Source of the DNA: Streptomyces sp. NBC_01231
GTDB taxonomy: Bacteria; Actinomycetota; Actinomycetes; Streptomycetales; Streptomycetaceae
Length of the DNA stretch: 64,000 nucleotides
Direction: 5' to 3'
Assembly: GCA_035999765.1 (NCBI GenBank)
Contig: CP108521.1
Coordinates: forward strand, 682,001 to 746,000
Shown here: piece by piece, positions 63,934 to 64,000 of the stretch
How the letters are laid out: each line of letters opens with the position of its first letter
Numbering within the stretch: the stretch's first letter is position 1
Translations under genes and position numbers: made by a program
The notes under the pieces: generated by a model
Databases searched by the model: none
What the model was told of the DNA's origin: nothing
What the model saw: the letters and a program-made list of their open reading frames with translations, nothing else

Positions 63934-64000
63934 GATAAGTCCGATCTGGTACGTGCTTTGTCGGCAGGTCGCCCCGGAACTGAGATTCAGCCTCGGACAC

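Overview
The window looks like a stretch of a Streptomyces (or closely related actinomycete) chromosome. It is very GC-rich, GTG starts are common, ribosome sites are strong GGAGG types, and the gene families are typical: Dyp-type EfeB with a Tat signal, GH32/GH29/GH78 secreted hydrolases, SpoIIE-type phosphatases, HxlR/MarR/TetR/LacI/XRE regulators, a sortase-E LAxTG surface protein, and a rifampin phosphotransferase. No rRNA, tRNA, CRISPR array or intact insertion sequence was seen. The mix of catabolic, resistance and secreted functions with many broken gene fragments suggests an accessory region, such as a chromosome arm. That placement is inference.

Layout. 0-4.4 kb: 3' part of a rifampin phosphotransferase, a PAP2 membrane phosphatase, a Nudix hydrolase and a small membrane protein. 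4.5-8 kb: an iron-box-controlled efeUO fusion with efeB. 8-9.5 kb: five truncated or frameshifted gene remnants packed together. 9.6-13.6 kb: small secreted proteins, an alpha/beta hydrolase, and a PhyH dioxygenase plus a 94-aa partner divergent from an AraC regulator. 13.7-18.7 kb: an NAD+ DNA ligase, then a CocE-type hydrolase and a TetR regulator divergent around a perfect 35-bp palindrome. 18.7-27.6 kb: a fructan/levan operon on the minus strand (LacI regulator, ABC binding protein, two permeases, an intracellular-type GH32 and a secreted GH32 levanase). 28-30.9 kb: an arsenic cluster (arsM divergent from arsR-acr3-arsC around an inverted repeat). 31.2-35.7 kb: a GH29 fucosidase, a secreted beta-propeller protein and an HxlR regulator. 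35.9-45.6 kb: a CrtI-like oxidoreductase, a TerD protein, an IS5-type remnant, a PAS/SpoIIE phosphatase, RibD-like reductase, SnoaL/MarR pair, DUF2236 oxygenase, a DenD-like SDR, and YceI divergent from an XRE regulator. 46-54.4 kb: a LAATG surface protein with a secreted EEP nuclease upstream, an MFS drug exporter with two palindromic operators, and a large GH78 rhamnosidase. 54.9-59 kb: a fused ABC-ATPase/LuxR remnant, an aldo/keto reductase, a zinc alcohol dehydrogenase and an iron-sulfur QueG-like protein. 59-64 kb: tandem repeats, a methyltransferase, an IS5-type remnant, a RibD-like reductase and several decayed genes.

Two themes stand out. The first is plant- or microbe-derived glycan use: fructan, fucosyl and rhamnosyl substrates through three GH families, with sugar-responsive LacI-type operators. 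The second is stress and toxic-compound handling: rifampin, arsenic, iron, drug efflux. The most unusual individual objects are the ABC/LuxR chimera at about 55 kb, the nested module insertion inside the secreted levanase, the gene-fragment cluster at 8-9.5 kb, and several strong operators whose cognate regulator is not adjacent.
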